A DNA stretch of 64,000 bases from Catellatospora paridis (GCF_009720365.1 NZ_ML769313.1:482591-546590); one strand, 5' to 3'; counted from the first letter of the stretch, positions 1 to 8,842 are shown. The notes: generated by a model not told the origin, from the sequence alone. Numbers and translations are program-made.

Positions 1-19
1 CGACCGCACGGGAGTCGCG

Positions 20-429
20 ATGACCATCGACCCGCGGGCGCACCTGCGCCTGGCCCGCCCCAGCCGCGACCTCGCGGCCGCCGAGCGCTTCTACGCCGAC
101 GGGCTCGGCCTGCACGTCCTCTACCGCGGGACAGCTACCGCCCCGGTGAGCACGACCTGCTGATGCTCGGCTGGCCCGACGCGCCTTGGCACCTGGAACT
201 GGTTGCTGGGGAGAACCTCGCGGCCCCGCCCGCGCCGACCGCCGAGGACCTGCTCGTCCTCTACCTGGCCGGGCCGGTCGACGACGCGCTGGTGGCACGC
301 CTGGTCGCCGCCGGGGGTGTCCGGGTCTCGCAGGGGCCGTACTGGGACCGGTGGGGTGTCACCGTCGCCGACCCTGACGGCTACCGGCTTGTCCTGAGCA
401 CCCGGTCCTGGTCCAACTCGGCCGACTGA
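20..429 (+). pseudogene. VOC (glyoxalase/bleomycin-resistance) family gene, frameshifted
   Basis: An ATG at 20 follows GGAG at 11-14 and reads MTIDPRAHLRLARPSRDL, a typical VOC first strand and helix, up to about base 130. The protein continues only in another frame: from about 130 the residues DSYRPGEHDLLMLGW lead into WHLELV and DPDGYRLVLS, the second half of a VOC fold, ending at the TGA at 429. One base appears to be missing in the GGG/ACAGC context near 128-131. Read straight, the first frame stops after about 44 residues. The joined product would be about 136 residues, normal for a single-domain VOC protein. It is either a real pseudogene or a sequencing error. The substrate cannot be told. 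Confidence 0.7.
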
Positions 430-512
430 GCCCGGTCCGCCGGATCACGGCCGGCCGCGAAGATCACGGCTCGCGCTGCCTGCCGCCACCTCATGACATA
501 CCCGCCAACCGT

Positions 513-616
513 ATTTGCTCTGCACCCAAAGCCTTGCTCTGCACCCACCGGCGCAACAGGCACGCGCCCCCGTTGCGTATGCGGGTGCAGAGCAAGCGAA
601 TGGGTGCAGAGCAAAT
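513..616. repeat. Nested palindromic intergenic element (four TTGCTCTGCACCC copies)
   Basis: The gap 430-733 has no credible gene. It holds TTGCTCTGCACCC at 515-527 and 534-546 and its complement GGGTGCAGAGCAA at 583-595 and 602-614. The outer pair extends to a perfect 15-bp inverted repeat (513-527 with 602-616). GCGCAAC at 551-557 faces GTTGCGT at 572-578 near the centre. The whole could fold into a long hairpin or cruciform. It lies downstream of both flanking convergent genes, so it may act as a bidirectional terminator or be a REP-like element. Confidence 0.65.
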
Positions 617-733
617 GCGCTGGAGAGGTACTTCCGGGGCCGGGCCGGCGGGTGCGGCGAATCCGCGGACTCGACCGGAGACCGCTGCCGTTCCAGCGGC
701 GGTAAACCGGTGTCGGTGAGCCGCCGCCATCGC

Positions 734-1231
734 CTAGCCGCCGATGCGATGCAGTTCGACGGCGGAGAGCCCGCCGTCTTTGATCTCCGCGGTGAGGAAA
801 GTGGCGTATGGCTGGCGGCGACGGTCGGTCGGTGAACCGGGATTGAGCAGGCGCAGCCCGGACGGGGCGGTGGTGTCCCACGGGATGTGCGAGTGGCCGA
901 AGAACAGCACGTCGCTGTCGGCGAACAGGGTGGCGCAGCGCCGCTCGCGGCCGGCCGCCGGGCCGGTCTCGTGGATCACGGCGACCCGTAGACCGGCCAG
1001 CTCGGCGCGGGCCGTCTCCGGCAGCCGGGCCCGCAGGGCGGGACCGTCGTTGTTGCCGTACAACGCGATCAGCCGTTTCGCCCGCTGCTCCAGCGCGTCG
1101 AGCAGCGGCACGTCGGCCCAGTCGCCGGCGTGCACCACGACGTCCGCCCTGTCGACCGCGTCCCACAGCGGCGCGGGCAGGTCCCGCGCCCGCTTCGGCA
1201 CATGCGTGTCCGCCATGACCACCAGCCGCAC
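734..1231 (-). CDS. Metallophosphoesterase, YfcE/MJ0936-type phosphodiesterase
   Basis: A 165-residue calcineurin-like phosphoesterase. The dinuclear metal-site motifs are all present and in order: D8-x-H10, G36-D37, G59-N-N-D62, H89, and G112-H113-S-H115, followed by an NPGS turn. Length and the lack of extra domains match the small YfcE/MJ0936 subfamily, which hydrolyses phosphodiester bonds with Mn2+ or Ni2+ in vitro. The protein has no signal peptide, so it should be cytosolic. It is transcribed alone, towards the palindromic element at 513-616. The natural substrate is unknown. Confidence 0.85.
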   Translation of the reverse strand: MRLVVMADTHVPKRARDLPAPLWDAVDRADVVVHAGDWADVPLLDALEQRAKRLIALYGNNDGPALRARLPETARAELAGLRVAVIHETGPAAGRERRCATLFADSDVLFFGHSHIPWDTTAPSGLRLLNPGSPTDRRRQPYATFLTAEIKDGGLSAVELHRIGG

Positions 1232-1333
1232 CCATCCAGCCTAGGCTGTCGGCCGGTCCGAAGTGGCGCGAGTCATGGCAGGTGCCCACTAGGATGACCG
1301 CGCCACAGGTGGCCGGAGCGGGGGAGACGGAAC

Positions 1334-1891
1334 ATGTCGCGGGTGGAGGAGACCGGGCGTCGGCGTCGGCGTACGTGGGCTCGGATCGTGCTGGTGCTGG
1401 CGGTGGTGGTCGCGCTGGTCGTCTTCGTTAGCTGGCCGCTTCTGGTGCAGTACCAGAATCGGCAGGAAGCGCAGGCGAATCAGGCCGCCCTGCCGGAGTA
1501 CGCGGCAGTGGTCAGGCCCGCGGTTCGCGCGGTAATGGCATACGACTACCGCGACTTCGACGGTGCCGTGGCGCGTGGGCAGTCCTTCCTCACCGGAGAC
1601 TTCGCCGCCGAGTACCCGCGCACCATGGCTTCGCTGCGCACGACCGTGCTTGCGGAACAGACCGTGGTGACCGTGGCCGACCCCTCGGTGGGCATTCGGC
1701 AGCGGGGGCGGCAGCAGGCCGAGCTGAAGGCCTACGTCACTCAGCGGCGCACATCGAACCGCCTGGCCGGGGTGGAGATCACGCACAGCGAGGTCCAGAT
1801 CACCCTCGAGCGGGTCGGGTCGGAATGGAAGGTGGCACGGTTCGTCATCACGCCGAACTCGACGACCGTCTCACCGACCGCCGTGCCATGA
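1334..1891 (+). CDS. Mce-associated-like single-pass membrane protein
   Basis: A 185-residue protein with a basic N-terminus (RRRRRTWAR), one transmembrane helix at about residues 17-38, and an extracytoplasmic domain of about 140 residues. That domain contains FLTGDFAAEYPRTMASL and ends in a strand VGSEWKVARF, the pattern of SnoaL/NTF2-like Mce-associated membrane proteins of actinobacteria. No mce operon lies nearby, so a role in lipid import cannot be claimed. The ATG at 1334 follows GGGGAGACGG, a good ribosome binding site. Confidence 0.6.
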   Translation: MSRVEETGRRRRRTWARIVLVLAVVVALVVFVSWPLLVQYQNRQEAQANQAALPEYAAVVRPAVRAVMAYDYRDFDGAVARGQSFLTGDFAAEYPRTMASLRTTVLAEQTVVTVADPSVGIRQRGRQQAELKAYVTQRRTSNRLAGVEITHSEVQITLERVGSEWKVARFVITPNSTTVSPTAVP

Positions 1892-2082
1892 CCGGCACCC
1901 GGTACGACGTGTGACGGGAGGTGCCGGTGGGGTGGCGGACGACCGTCAGATCCTCCGATCGCCGGTCCGTGCGACGCGGGCGGGCATAGCCTGAGCCGTG
2001 AGCGCGCAGACTGCCCGGCCTCGCCCGGACGCGGTGCGCCCGCAGTCTCCGTCCTCGGTCGCTGTCGCCGAAGGAGCCGCAC

Positions 2083-3375
2083 ATGAGTACGTCCGCCGGT
2101 GTCCAGCCGCTGCAAGGTCCGCCCGCGGCCGGCCTGTTCCAGGGACGCCGCATCGTGGTGGTCAGCGACGCCGACGCGGTGCCGTCCGCGCCGATGCAGG
2201 CGCACCTCGGCCCCCGTGAGGCGGGGCAGGAGGACACGCTCACCGTCATCGCGCTGCCCCTGGCCTTCGACGGCACCCCGCCGACGATGGGCACCATCGC
2301 CGCGTCGAACTCGGTGACGCCGCCGCCGAGCGTGCTCGCGGTCGACGAGGAGGGCTCGCACGCGTACGTCGTGGAGACCCTCGGCCAGCGCGGCCCGGAC
2401 GCGCACCTGCTGACGGACCTCGACGCCGGCAGCACGGTCCGGGCGTACGACATCAGGGACGCGGCGAAGCCGCAGCTGCTGTACGCCTACCCGGCCGGGC
2501 ACATGCCGCAGGCCGTGTCGCTGCACCCGCACGGTGGGCTGCTCGCCATCGCGTGCGGGGACGTCTTCGCGATCCTCGGCCCGGAACCCCACCCGTCACT
2601 GCGGCTGATCCCCGTCGGGCCGGGCGGTTTCGGCGACGCCGCAGTGCTGGTGCCGCACAGCGAGGACGGCGAGCCGATGGTGCCGTCCTACGTGGAGTGG
2701 CATCCGTCCGGCGAGCTGTTCGCGGCGTGCTTTCCCTGGCGGGACGAGGTGCGGCTGTATGCGGCGCACCGGGTGCCCGAGCTGTGGATCGAGCCGGTCG
2801 GGCCGCCGATCCGGACCGGGAGGTTCCCGTTCACCGGCCGGTTCACCCCGGACGGGCGTCATTTCCTCACCACGGACGTGCTGTGGGGCAGCAAGGCCGA
2901 GGCCGTGGAGGGCTGTCCGGGCGAGGGGCGCCTGTCGGTGCTGCGGATCGATCCGGCCACGGGCGCCGGGGAGAAGATCGGCGACGCGGGCGTGGGCCGC
3001 AATCCCGGCGGGCTGGCCGTCAGCCGCGACGGCCGCCTCGCGGTCACCTCGAACCTGCGGATGAGCCATCTCGCCTGGGGCGATCCGCGGCTGGACCGGC
3101 AGAGTTCGCTGAGCCTGCTCACCTTCGACCCGGTCAGCGGCCGGTTGGAGACCGTGGGCGAGGAGCTGTTCGACGGCCTGCGGCCCGAGGGCGTCGCGTT
3201 CGACACGGACGGCAAGTTCGTCGTGGTGACCGTGTTCGACCACCTCGACCTTGTGCACCGTCGCGGTCAGCTCCGCTTCTTCGAGGTGGTCCGGGAGGGC
3301 GGGGTGCCGCGGCTGTGCCCGACGTACTACTCGATCGAGGTCATGCGCGGCCCGCACACGGTCGTCGTCGTGTAG
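2083..3375 (+). CDS. Cytoplasmic beta-propeller (lactonase-like) protein of unknown function
   Basis: A 430-residue protein of repeated four-stranded blades, for example FTPDGRHFLTTDVLW, VSRDGRLAVTSNLR and FDTDGKFVVVTVFD, with the spacing seen in seven-bladed YVTN/6-phosphogluconolactonase-like propellers. There is no signal peptide or membrane helix. The ATG at 2083 is preceded by GAAGGAG at a good distance. It is transcribed alone and ends just before a strong palindromic terminator at 3379. I do not recognise catalytic residues, so enzyme activity is not assigned. Confidence 0.6.
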   Translation: MSTSAGVQPLQGPPAAGLFQGRRIVVVSDADAVPSAPMQAHLGPREAGQEDTLTVIALPLAFDGTPPTMGTIAASNSVTPPPSVLAVDEEGSHAYVVETLGQRGPDAHLLTDLDAGSTVRAYDIRDAAKPQLLYAYPAGHMPQAVSLHPHGGLLAIACGDVFAILGPEPHPSLRLIPVGPGGFGDAAVLVPHSEDGEPMVPSYVEWHPSGELFAACFPWRDEVRLYAAHRVPELWIEPVGPPIRTGRFPFTGRFTPDGRHFLTTDVLWGSKAEAVEGCPGEGRLSVLRIDPATGAGEKIGDAGVGRNPGGLAVSRDGRLAVTSNLRMSHLAWGDPRLDRQSSLSLLTFDPVSGRLETVGEELFDGLRPEGVAFDTDGKFVVVTVFDHLDLVHRRGQLRFFEVVREGGVPRLCPTYYSIEVMRGPHTVVVV

Positions 3376-3378
3376 CGA

Positions 3379-3428
3379 AAGGAAGGGCACCTTCACATCG
3401 CTATGCGTTGTGGAAGGTGCCCTTCCTT
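3379..3428. terminator. Palindromic terminator, AAGGAAGGGCACCTTC family, copy 1
   Basis: A perfect 16-bp inverted repeat, AAGGAAGGGCACCTTC (3379-3394) with its complement at 3413-3428, encloses a further partial stem (ACA..TGT, CGC..GCG). It lies between two convergent genes and its right arm reaches the stop codon of the LysR gene. Three related copies are at 13549, 38293 and 50445. Confidence 0.8.
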
Positions 3429-4327
3429 CATGGCTGCTGGGCGAGGAAGGCGGTGGTGGCGGTGCGGATGGCGGCGATGCAGGCGGCGACGGCGGGGTGG
3501 TCGGCGGAGCCGCGGCGGTACGCGATCCGGGTGCGCCGCCGTGAGGTCAGCGGCACCAGCCGTACGCCCGGCGGTGGCTGGACCGCGCCGAGCTGCGGCA
3601 CCAGGGCCACGCCCTGCCCGGCCGCGACCAGGGCCAGCACGGCGGTGAAGTCGTCGGCGTGGTGACGTGCCCGCAGCGGGTGGCCCGCGGCCTGGCAGAC
3701 CCGTATCGCGACGGTGTGGCACAGCGTGCCGGGCGTGCCCACGATCCAGTCGGCGTCGCGGGCCGCGTGCACCGGGTCGTCGCCGACCGGGAAGCCGTCG
3801 GGCACCGCGAGGTACACCGTCTCGTCGAGCAGCGGGGTGGAGTCGACGGTCGGGTCGGGCACCACCGGGGCGAGGTCGTAGTCGTGCAGCAGCGCCACGT
3901 CGAGGCGGCGTTCGCGCAGCGCGTCGGGCATCGCGACCGGGTCCAGCTCGGTGACCGTCAGGTCGAGCGCGGGATGGTCGCGGGCGAGCGCGACCAGCGC
4001 CGCAGGCAGCAGCGTGCGCACCGCGGTCGGGAACGCGCCGATGCGCACCGTGCCGTGCAGGCCGGTGCGGGCCGCGGCCAGCGTCGCCGACGCGGCCTCC
4101 AGCGCGGCGAGCACGGTCTCGGTGTGGCGTACCAGCGCGGTGCCGGCCGGGGTGAGGGTCACGCCGCGGCCGGTGCGTTCGATCAGCGGCACGCCTGCCT
4201 CGCGTTGCAGCGTGGCCAGCTGCTGCGAGACCGCGGACGGGGAGTAGGTGTGGGCCTCGGCGACCGCCGCGATCGTGCCCAGCCGGGCCAGGTCGCGCAG
4301 CAGCCGCAGCCTGCGGACATCAAGCAT
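3428..4327 (-). CDS. LysR-family transcriptional regulator
   Basis: 299 residues. The N-terminal winged helix-turn-helix (about 1-60: LRLLRDLARLGTIAAVAE, YSPSAVSQQLATLQREAG, LTPAG) is classic LysR, followed by a periplasmic-binding-like effector domain (about 88-290). It is divergent from the DapA-family gene at 4398 with a 70-bp shared promoter region, the usual arrangement for a LysR protein that controls its neighbour and itself. That region holds an imperfect dyad around 4352-4371 (AGGAACC..GGTCCTT). The effector is probably the substrate of the lyase, by inference. Confidence 0.9.
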   Translation of the reverse strand: MLDVRRLRLLRDLARLGTIAAVAEAHTYSPSAVSQQLATLQREAGVPLIERTGRGVTLTPAGTALVRHTETVLAALEAASATLAAARTGLHGTVRIGAFPTAVRTLLPAALVALARDHPALDLTVTELDPVAMPDALRERRLDVALLHDYDLAPVVPDPTVDSTPLLDETVYLAVPDGFPVGDDPVHAARDADWIVGTPGTLCHTVAIRVCQAAGHPLRARHHADDFTAVLALVAAGQGVALVPQLGAVQPPPGVRLVPLTSRRRTRIAYRRGSADHPAVAACIAAIRTATTAFLAQQP

Positions 4328-4397
4328 CAGCTCAGCTTACGGGTTGCGTCAGGAACCGGAACTGGTCCTTCCGGAACGGTTTCGGCAGCATGAAGGC

Positions 4398-5270
4398 ATG
4401 ACTTCGTTGCATGGCCTGTACATCCCGCTGGTCACCCCGTTCGACGTCGATGGCGCGGTCGCCCTCGCCGCGCTGGAGCGGCTCGCCCACCAGATGCTCG
4501 ACGAGGGCGCGACCGGCCTCGTGGCGCTCGGCACCACCGGCGAGCCCGGCTCGCTCACCGAGTCCGAGAAGCAGTCCGTGGTCGACACCGCCGCCCGGGT
4601 GTGCCGCGAGCGGTCGGCCCCGCTGATCATCGGCGCGGCCACCGCCGAGGCGCTCGCCGGGCTGGCCACGGTCCCCGAGGCCGTCGCTGCGCTGACCGTC
4701 GTGCCGCCGTTCGTGCGCCCCGGCGAGGCGGGCGTGCTCGCCCACTTCACCCGGCTCGCCGCGGCGAGCCCGGTGCCACTGGTCGTCTACGACATCCCGT
4801 ACCGCACCGGGCAGTACCTGACCGCGGGCGCGCTGCGCGGGCTGGCGGCGATCCCGAACGTGGCCGGGGTGAAGTACGCCGGGGGCGGCATCAACGACGA
4901 CACCGTCGCGCTGATGGCCGACCCGCCGGCAGGTTTCGCCGTGCTCGGCGGCGACGACACGTTCATCTCGCCGCTGCTGGCGCTCGGCGCGCACGGCGGC
5001 ATCCTGTCCTCGGCACACCTGGCGACCGCGCAGTTCGCCGAGCTGATCCGGTTGTGGCAGGCCGGTGACGCGACCCGGGCCCGAGCGCTCGGGCACCGGC
5101 TCGCGCCGCTGTCCAAGGCCCTGTTCGCCGAGCCCAACCCGACGGTGGTCAAGGCCGCGCTGCACGCGCAGGGCCGCATCCCGACCCCGGCGGTACGCCT
5201 CCCGCTGCTCGACGCCCACCCCGACAGCACCGCCGCGGCCCTCAAGCAGCTCGCCGAGGTCGGCGGCTGA
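4398..5270 (+). CDS. DapA-family (dihydrodipicolinate synthase / N-acetylneuraminate lyase superfamily) aldolase
   Basis: 290 residues forming a TIM barrel. The GTTGE motif (45-49), the tyrosine of YDIPYRTG (Y131) and the Schiff-base lysine of GVKYAGG (K159) are in place. The usual Asn of the YNVP motif is Asp here, which suggests a branch other than housekeeping DapA, such as an aldolase acting on a 2-keto acid. The ATG at 4398 overlaps no other gene and follows GAAGG closely. A divergent LysR gene probably controls it, and it converges on the DUF1963 gene with a 1-bp gap. The substrate is not determined. Confidence 0.8.
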   Translation: MTSLHGLYIPLVTPFDVDGAVALAALERLAHQMLDEGATGLVALGTTGEPGSLTESEKQSVVDTAARVCRERSAPLIIGAATAEALAGLATVPEAVAALTVVPPFVRPGEAGVLAHFTRLAAASPVPLVVYDIPYRTGQYLTAGALRGLAAIPNVAGVKYAGGGINDDTVALMADPPAGFAVLGGDDTFISPLLALGAHGGILSSAHLATAQFAELIRLWQAGDATRARALGHRLAPLSKALFAEPNPTVVKAALHAQGRIPTPAVRLPLLDAHPDSTAAALKQLAEVGG

Positions 5271-5271
5271 G

Positions 5272-6291
5272 CTACTGCTGGTCGAGCCGGAACGGGGCGC
5301 CGGGGCAGGTCGGGCACACGAAGACCCGCAGCGCGCCCCACCGGCCGACGACCACGCCCGTCGGCTCGTCGGCGTCGTAGCCGAGCGTGCCGGGGTCGGC
5401 GCCCGCCTCCTCGACCGGCCGCCAGCGCGCGGTCGCGTTGCTCTCGCCGGAGTCGATGACCAGCAGCAGCCGGGTCGGCCCGGCGCAGACCCGGCACGGC
5501 GTCGGCCGCAGATCGGTGAGCTGCCACTTGGCATACCCGCCGACCTTCCAGCCCGGCGCCATGAACATGGTCACGTAGTCGCCGGGCCAGTTCTTCGCCT
5601 GGTCCTGCAACGGCTCCGGAAGCTCCTGCGGGTACGGGTACTCGACGATCTGCTCGGGGTGCAGGCGGCACGGCGCAGGCACGTAGCCGTCGTCGCCGAC
5701 CGCGGAGTCCGGAGCGGTGGCGAGCGGGCCGGTCACGTCGGCCTCGCGCCGCCAGACCAGCCGCATCGTCGGTCCCCACACGCCCTCGTCGTCCTGTGCG
5801 TGCTCGAACGGGCACCACAGCACCTGCAGCAGGTCCGCGCCGCCCGGTGTGGGCAGGTCGGGCACGTTGGCGGCCCGCAGCTGAGCGACGGCCAGCATCG
5901 GATTGGCGTGCGGCCGGGGCACGTACCGGAAGCCCATGGTCGGGCCGCCCATGCTGCCCCAGCCGGCGAACCCCGGCCCGACCAGCGTGGCCAGCTCCTC
6001 GTGGAGCACGGCCTCCTCGTCGGTGATGATGTTGTGCTGCGTGCGTCCCCGCTGTGCCGCGGCGAGCCGGTCCAGCAGCTCCTGCGGCAGCGGCACCTCC
6101 TCATTGACCATGTGCGGGTGCTCGCAGAGCGGCCAGGGTTCGTCGGCGGGCCAGCGCAGCGGACCGCCGACGTGGCTGTCCTGCGCGGTGACCGTGCCGG
6201 GGCGCGGGTGCAGGCGGGTCGCCGTACGGCCGAACGCCGCCAGCCCGGGGAGGGCGGCCAGCGCGTCCGCGGGCAGGGCGGGGGTGCGCAT
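5272..6291 (-). CDS. DUF1963 / YwqG-like protein
   Basis: 339 residues. Near the N-terminus SHVGGPLRWPADEPWPLC is the hallmark GG.P..WP strand of DUF1963. Later it has FEHAQDDEG and a CPTC pair close to the C-terminus (VFVCPTCPGAPF), while RVCAG adds another Cys. The ATG at 6291 has a perfect AGGAG six bases upstream, which decides the start against longer readings. It is the second gene of a pair, 11 bp after the DUF4265-like gene. Function is unknown; such proteins are often found near toxin-immunity or polymorphic loci, but nothing of that kind is here. Confidence 0.7.
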   Translation of the reverse strand: MRTPALPADALAALPGLAAFGRTATRLHPRPGTVTAQDSHVGGPLRWPADEPWPLCEHPHMVNEEVPLPQELLDRLAAAQRGRTQHNIITDEEAVLHEELATLVGPGFAGWGSMGGPTMGFRYVPRPHANPMLAVAQLRAANVPDLPTPGGADLLQVLWCPFEHAQDDEGVWGPTMRLVWRREADVTGPLATAPDSAVGDDGYVPAPCRLHPEQIVEYPYPQELPEPLQDQAKNWPGDYVTMFMAPGWKVGGYAKWQLTDLRPTPCRVCAGPTRLLLVIDSGESNATARWRPVEEAGADPGTLGYDADEPTGVVVGRWGALRVFVCPTCPGAPFRLDQQ

Positions 6292-6302
6292 CGGACTCCT
6301 CG

Positions 6303-6740
6303 TCAGGGTGTGCCGAACTGCCATTCCAGGCCGGGGATGTGGTCGCCGGCCTCGGTCATGATCGCCTCGACGTGCTCGCGGCCCGCTGAGGTCGGGACGG
6401 TGGCGACGGCGAACTGCCGCTGCGGCGGAGCCTCGACGTAGCCGCCGACGGTGTCGAAGGCCTTGGCCAGCCATGCCATCGCGTGGTCGTCGAGCGGCGG
6501 GTCGGCGTACACCTGCACGCTGTCGTTCGGGCCGCGGCGCACCACCTGGAAGCCACTGGCCTGCAGCACCAGCACGTCCCCGGCGGCCGCGCCGGTCACC
6601 AGGCCGGGGCTGCCCAGCAGCTCCACCAGGCCGCCCGACAGCGACTTCCCGGGCAGCACCTCGGTGATGAGCTGGCCGTCGGGCTCCACGGTGGTGAGCC
6701 GGACGTGGCCGAACTGGTCGGCTTCGCTTCCCTCGGTCAT
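6303..6740 (-). CDS. DUF4265-like small protein
   Basis: 145 residues with the layout of DUF4265 proteins: an N-terminal strand (HVRLTTVEPDGQLITEVLPG), a central GDVLVLQASGFQVVRRGPNDSV, and a C-terminal alpha/beta half with LEWQFG. It is upstream of, and probably co-transcribed with, the DUF1963 gene. The start is uncertain: ATG at 6740 or ATG at 6752, neither with a strong ribosome binding site. No catalytic motif is visible. Confidence 0.55.
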   Translation of the reverse strand: MTEGSEADQFGHVRLTTVEPDGQLITEVLPGKSLSGGLVELLGSPGLVTGAAAGDVLVLQASGFQVVRRGPNDSVQVYADPPLDDHAMAWLAKAFDTVGGYVEAPPQRQFAVATVPTSAGREHVEAIMTEAGDHIPGLEWQFGTP

Positions 6741-6819
6741 GGCGAGGATCATGCCAGCCGCCCCGGCCCCGGGGTAACCCCCGATCGCTGCAGTTTCCTG
6801 CACCCGAGCCGACCTGCCG

Positions 6820-6837
6820 CACAACCCTTCCACAACC
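6820..6837 (+). promoter_or_regulatory. Candidate SARP-type direct repeat upstream of the M4 protease
   Basis: CACAACC-CTTC-CACAACC: a perfect heptamer direct repeat with a 4-bp spacer, so an 11-bp period. A possible -10 (TACCCC) starts at 6858, 20 bp after the repeat. The same repeat occurs at 8842-8859 before the next gene. SARP activators are known to bind heptameric direct repeats of this geometry, and an AfsR-type SARP gene is adjacent at 9321-12458. Confidence 0.55.
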
Positions 6838-6897
6838 GCATGACAGCCGCGGCCGCGTACCCCTGTGGCCATGGCTGACAGGGAAGGGAAGGTCGTC

Positions 6898-8796
6898 ATG
6901 AGACGGATCTCCATGGCGCTCGCGGCGGTGCTGCTGTGCGGCGGCGCCGTCGCGCTGACCGCGCCGGCGCAGGCCGCCGGATCACCCGAGGACGCGGCGA
7001 TCGCCCGCGCGCAGGAGCTGATCAGGCTCAACCCCGCGGCGGTACGGGCCGCCGACGGTGACCGCTACGAGGTGCTCCGGGCCGCGGTCACCCGGACCGG
7101 CTCCGCCCACGTCCGGTTCAACCGGCTGTTCCAGGGCCTGCCGGTGGCGGGCGGGGACTTCGTGGTGCACGTGGCTCCGGACGGCGCCCTCGACGGGGTG
7201 TCCGTGTCGCTGGACGCGCCGGTCGCCGTGGCCACCGAGCCCCGGGTCACCGCGTCCCAGGCGGCGACCACGGCCCGGGACGCCCTGCGGGCGACCGAGG
7301 TCGGCACGCCGCAACTGATCGTCGACGGGGTCGGCGGCACGGGCCGGCTGGCCTGGCGGCTGCCGGTGACGGTCGCGACCGGGGAGGCGGAGGCGGTCGT
7401 CGACGCCGTCGAGCCCCGGGTGCTGCGCAGCCAGGCGCTGGAGCACACGGCCACCGGCACCGGGCACAGCGTCTACGGCGGCCAGGTGTCGCTGAGCACC
7501 ACGCAGACGATCTTCGACTACAAGATGATCGACCCGCTGCGCGGCAACTCGAAGACCTGCGACATGCAGCACACCACGACCGGCCCGTGTGTGACGTTCG
7601 CCGACGCCAACAACATCTGGGGCAACGGCAACCCGGCACACAACCAGAGCGCGGCCGTGGACGTGCATTACGGTTCGGCCAACACCTGGGACTTCTACCT
7701 CAATGTGCTGGGCCGGCACGGCATCTTCGACGACGGCGTCGGCACCACCTCGCAGGTGCACCGCGGCGTCGACTGGGCCAACGCCAGCTGGAGCTCGACG
7801 CAGAAGGTGATGCGCTACGGCGACGGCAGCAACGGGCTGCGGCCGCTGGTGTCACTGGACGTCGTCGCGCACGAGATGTCGCACGGCGTGACCCAGGCCG
7901 TCGGCGGCCTGATCTATTCCGGGGAGTCCGGCGGCCTCAACGAGGGCACCAGCGACATCCTCGGCACGATGGCCGAGTTCTACGCGAACAACGCCGTGGA
8001 CACGCCGGACTACCTGCTCGGCGAGGAGATCGACATCTTCGGCACCGGCGATCCGCTGCGCTACATGTACCAGCCGTCGCTGGACGGGATCTCCAAGGAC
8101 TGCTGGTACAACGGCATCGCCAACCTCGACCCGCACTTCTCCTCGGGTGTGGCCAACCACTTCTTCTTCCTGGCCGCCGAGGGCAGCGGGAACACGCCGT
8201 ACGGCACCAGCCCCACCTGCAACGGCTCGTCCGTCGTCGGCATCGGCCGCGACCGCGCCACCCAGATCTGGTACCACGCGCTGGCCAACTACTTCACCAG
8301 CGACGAGACGTTCGCCGAGGCGCGCGCGGACACCCTCGCAGCCACCGCGGACCTCTACGGCAAGTGCGGCAGCACCTACCGGACCGTCGCGACGGCGTGG
8401 GCGGCCGTCGGCGTCGGCACCTACAGCTACCCGTGGAAGCTGTGCATCCCCAAGTGGAACCTGGTCTGGGAGGAGTGGCCGCAGCCGCCGATCCTGGACC
8501 CGGGCCCGATCAAGTGGATCACCAAGGTCCAGGAGAAGGGCACCCTGGAGGTCGCCGAGGTCGCCGTCAACCTCACCCACCCGCGCCGCGGTGACCTGCG
8601 CCTGGAGCTGGTCTCCCCGGCCGGCCGGTCCTACCTGCTCAAGGCCCCCGACGCCAGGGACCGCGCGGCTGACCTGGCCGACGTCTACCAGGTGCGCCTG
8701 GGCGGGGTCGCCGAGGCCGGGGAGTGGACGCTGATCGTCGAGGACGTCGTCAAGGGCGAGCAGAGCCACCTGCGCGGCTGGAGCCTGCTCTACTAG
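6898..8796 (+). CDS. Secreted M4 (thermolysin-family) zinc metalloprotease with P-domain
   Basis: 632 residues. Signal peptide about 1-27 (MRRISMALAA..APAQAA), then an FTP/PepSY-type propeptide to about residue 195, then the M4 catalytic domain. The zinc motif HEMSH is at 325-329 and the third ligand is E349 in GGLNEGTSD. The C-terminal about 90 residues (VAVNLTHPRRGDLRLELVSPAG to HLRGWSLLY) form a proprotein-convertase P-domain, often appended to secreted actinobacterial proteases. The ATG at 6898 follows GGGAAGGGAAGG. It should be exported, self-processed and degrade extracellular protein. A strong hairpin follows at 8805-8842. Confidence 0.92.
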   Translation: MRRISMALAAVLLCGGAVALTAPAQAAGSPEDAAIARAQELIRLNPAAVRAADGDRYEVLRAAVTRTGSAHVRFNRLFQGLPVAGGDFVVHVAPDGALDGVSVSLDAPVAVATEPRVTASQAATTARDALRATEVGTPQLIVDGVGGTGRLAWRLPVTVATGEAEAVVDAVEPRVLRSQALEHTATGTGHSVYGGQVSLSTTQTIFDYKMIDPLRGNSKTCDMQHTTTGPCVTFADANNIWGNGNPAHNQSAAVDVHYGSANTWDFYLNVLGRHGIFDDGVGTTSQVHRGVDWANASWSSTQKVMRYGDGSNGLRPLVSLDVVAHEMSHGVTQAVGGLIYSGESGGLNEGTSDILGTMAEFYANNAVDTPDYLLGEEIDIFGTGDPLRYMYQPSLDGISKDCWYNGIANLDPHFSSGVANHFFFLAAEGSGNTPYGTSPTCNGSSVVGIGRDRATQIWYHALANYFTSDETFAEARADTLAATADLYGKCGSTYRTVATAWAAVGVGTYSYPWKLCIPKWNLVWEEWPQPPILDPGPIKWITKVQEKGTLEVAEVAVNLTHPRRGDLRLELVSPAGRSYLLKAPDARDRAADLADVYQVRLGGVAEAGEWTLIVEDVVKGEQSHLRGWSLLY

Positions 8797-8804
8797 GCCC
8801 GCCC

Positions 8805-8842
8805 GTGCCTGGCCGCCGGTCGCAGGGCCGGTGGCCAGGCAC
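8805..8842 (+). terminator. Hairpin terminator after the M4 protease gene
   Basis: GTGCCTGGCCGCCGG (8805-8819) pairs with CCGGTGGCCAGGCAC (8828-8842), with 14 Watson-Crick pairs and one G-T pair around an 8-base loop. There is no T-run, as is usual in high-GC actinobacteria. The last base of the stem is also the first base of the SARP-type repeat that precedes the next gene. Confidence 0.7.

Noticed and set aside
4328-4397. LysR T-N11-A operator
   Set aside because: Several loose matches can be drawn in this GC-rich region, none convincing enough to list as a site.
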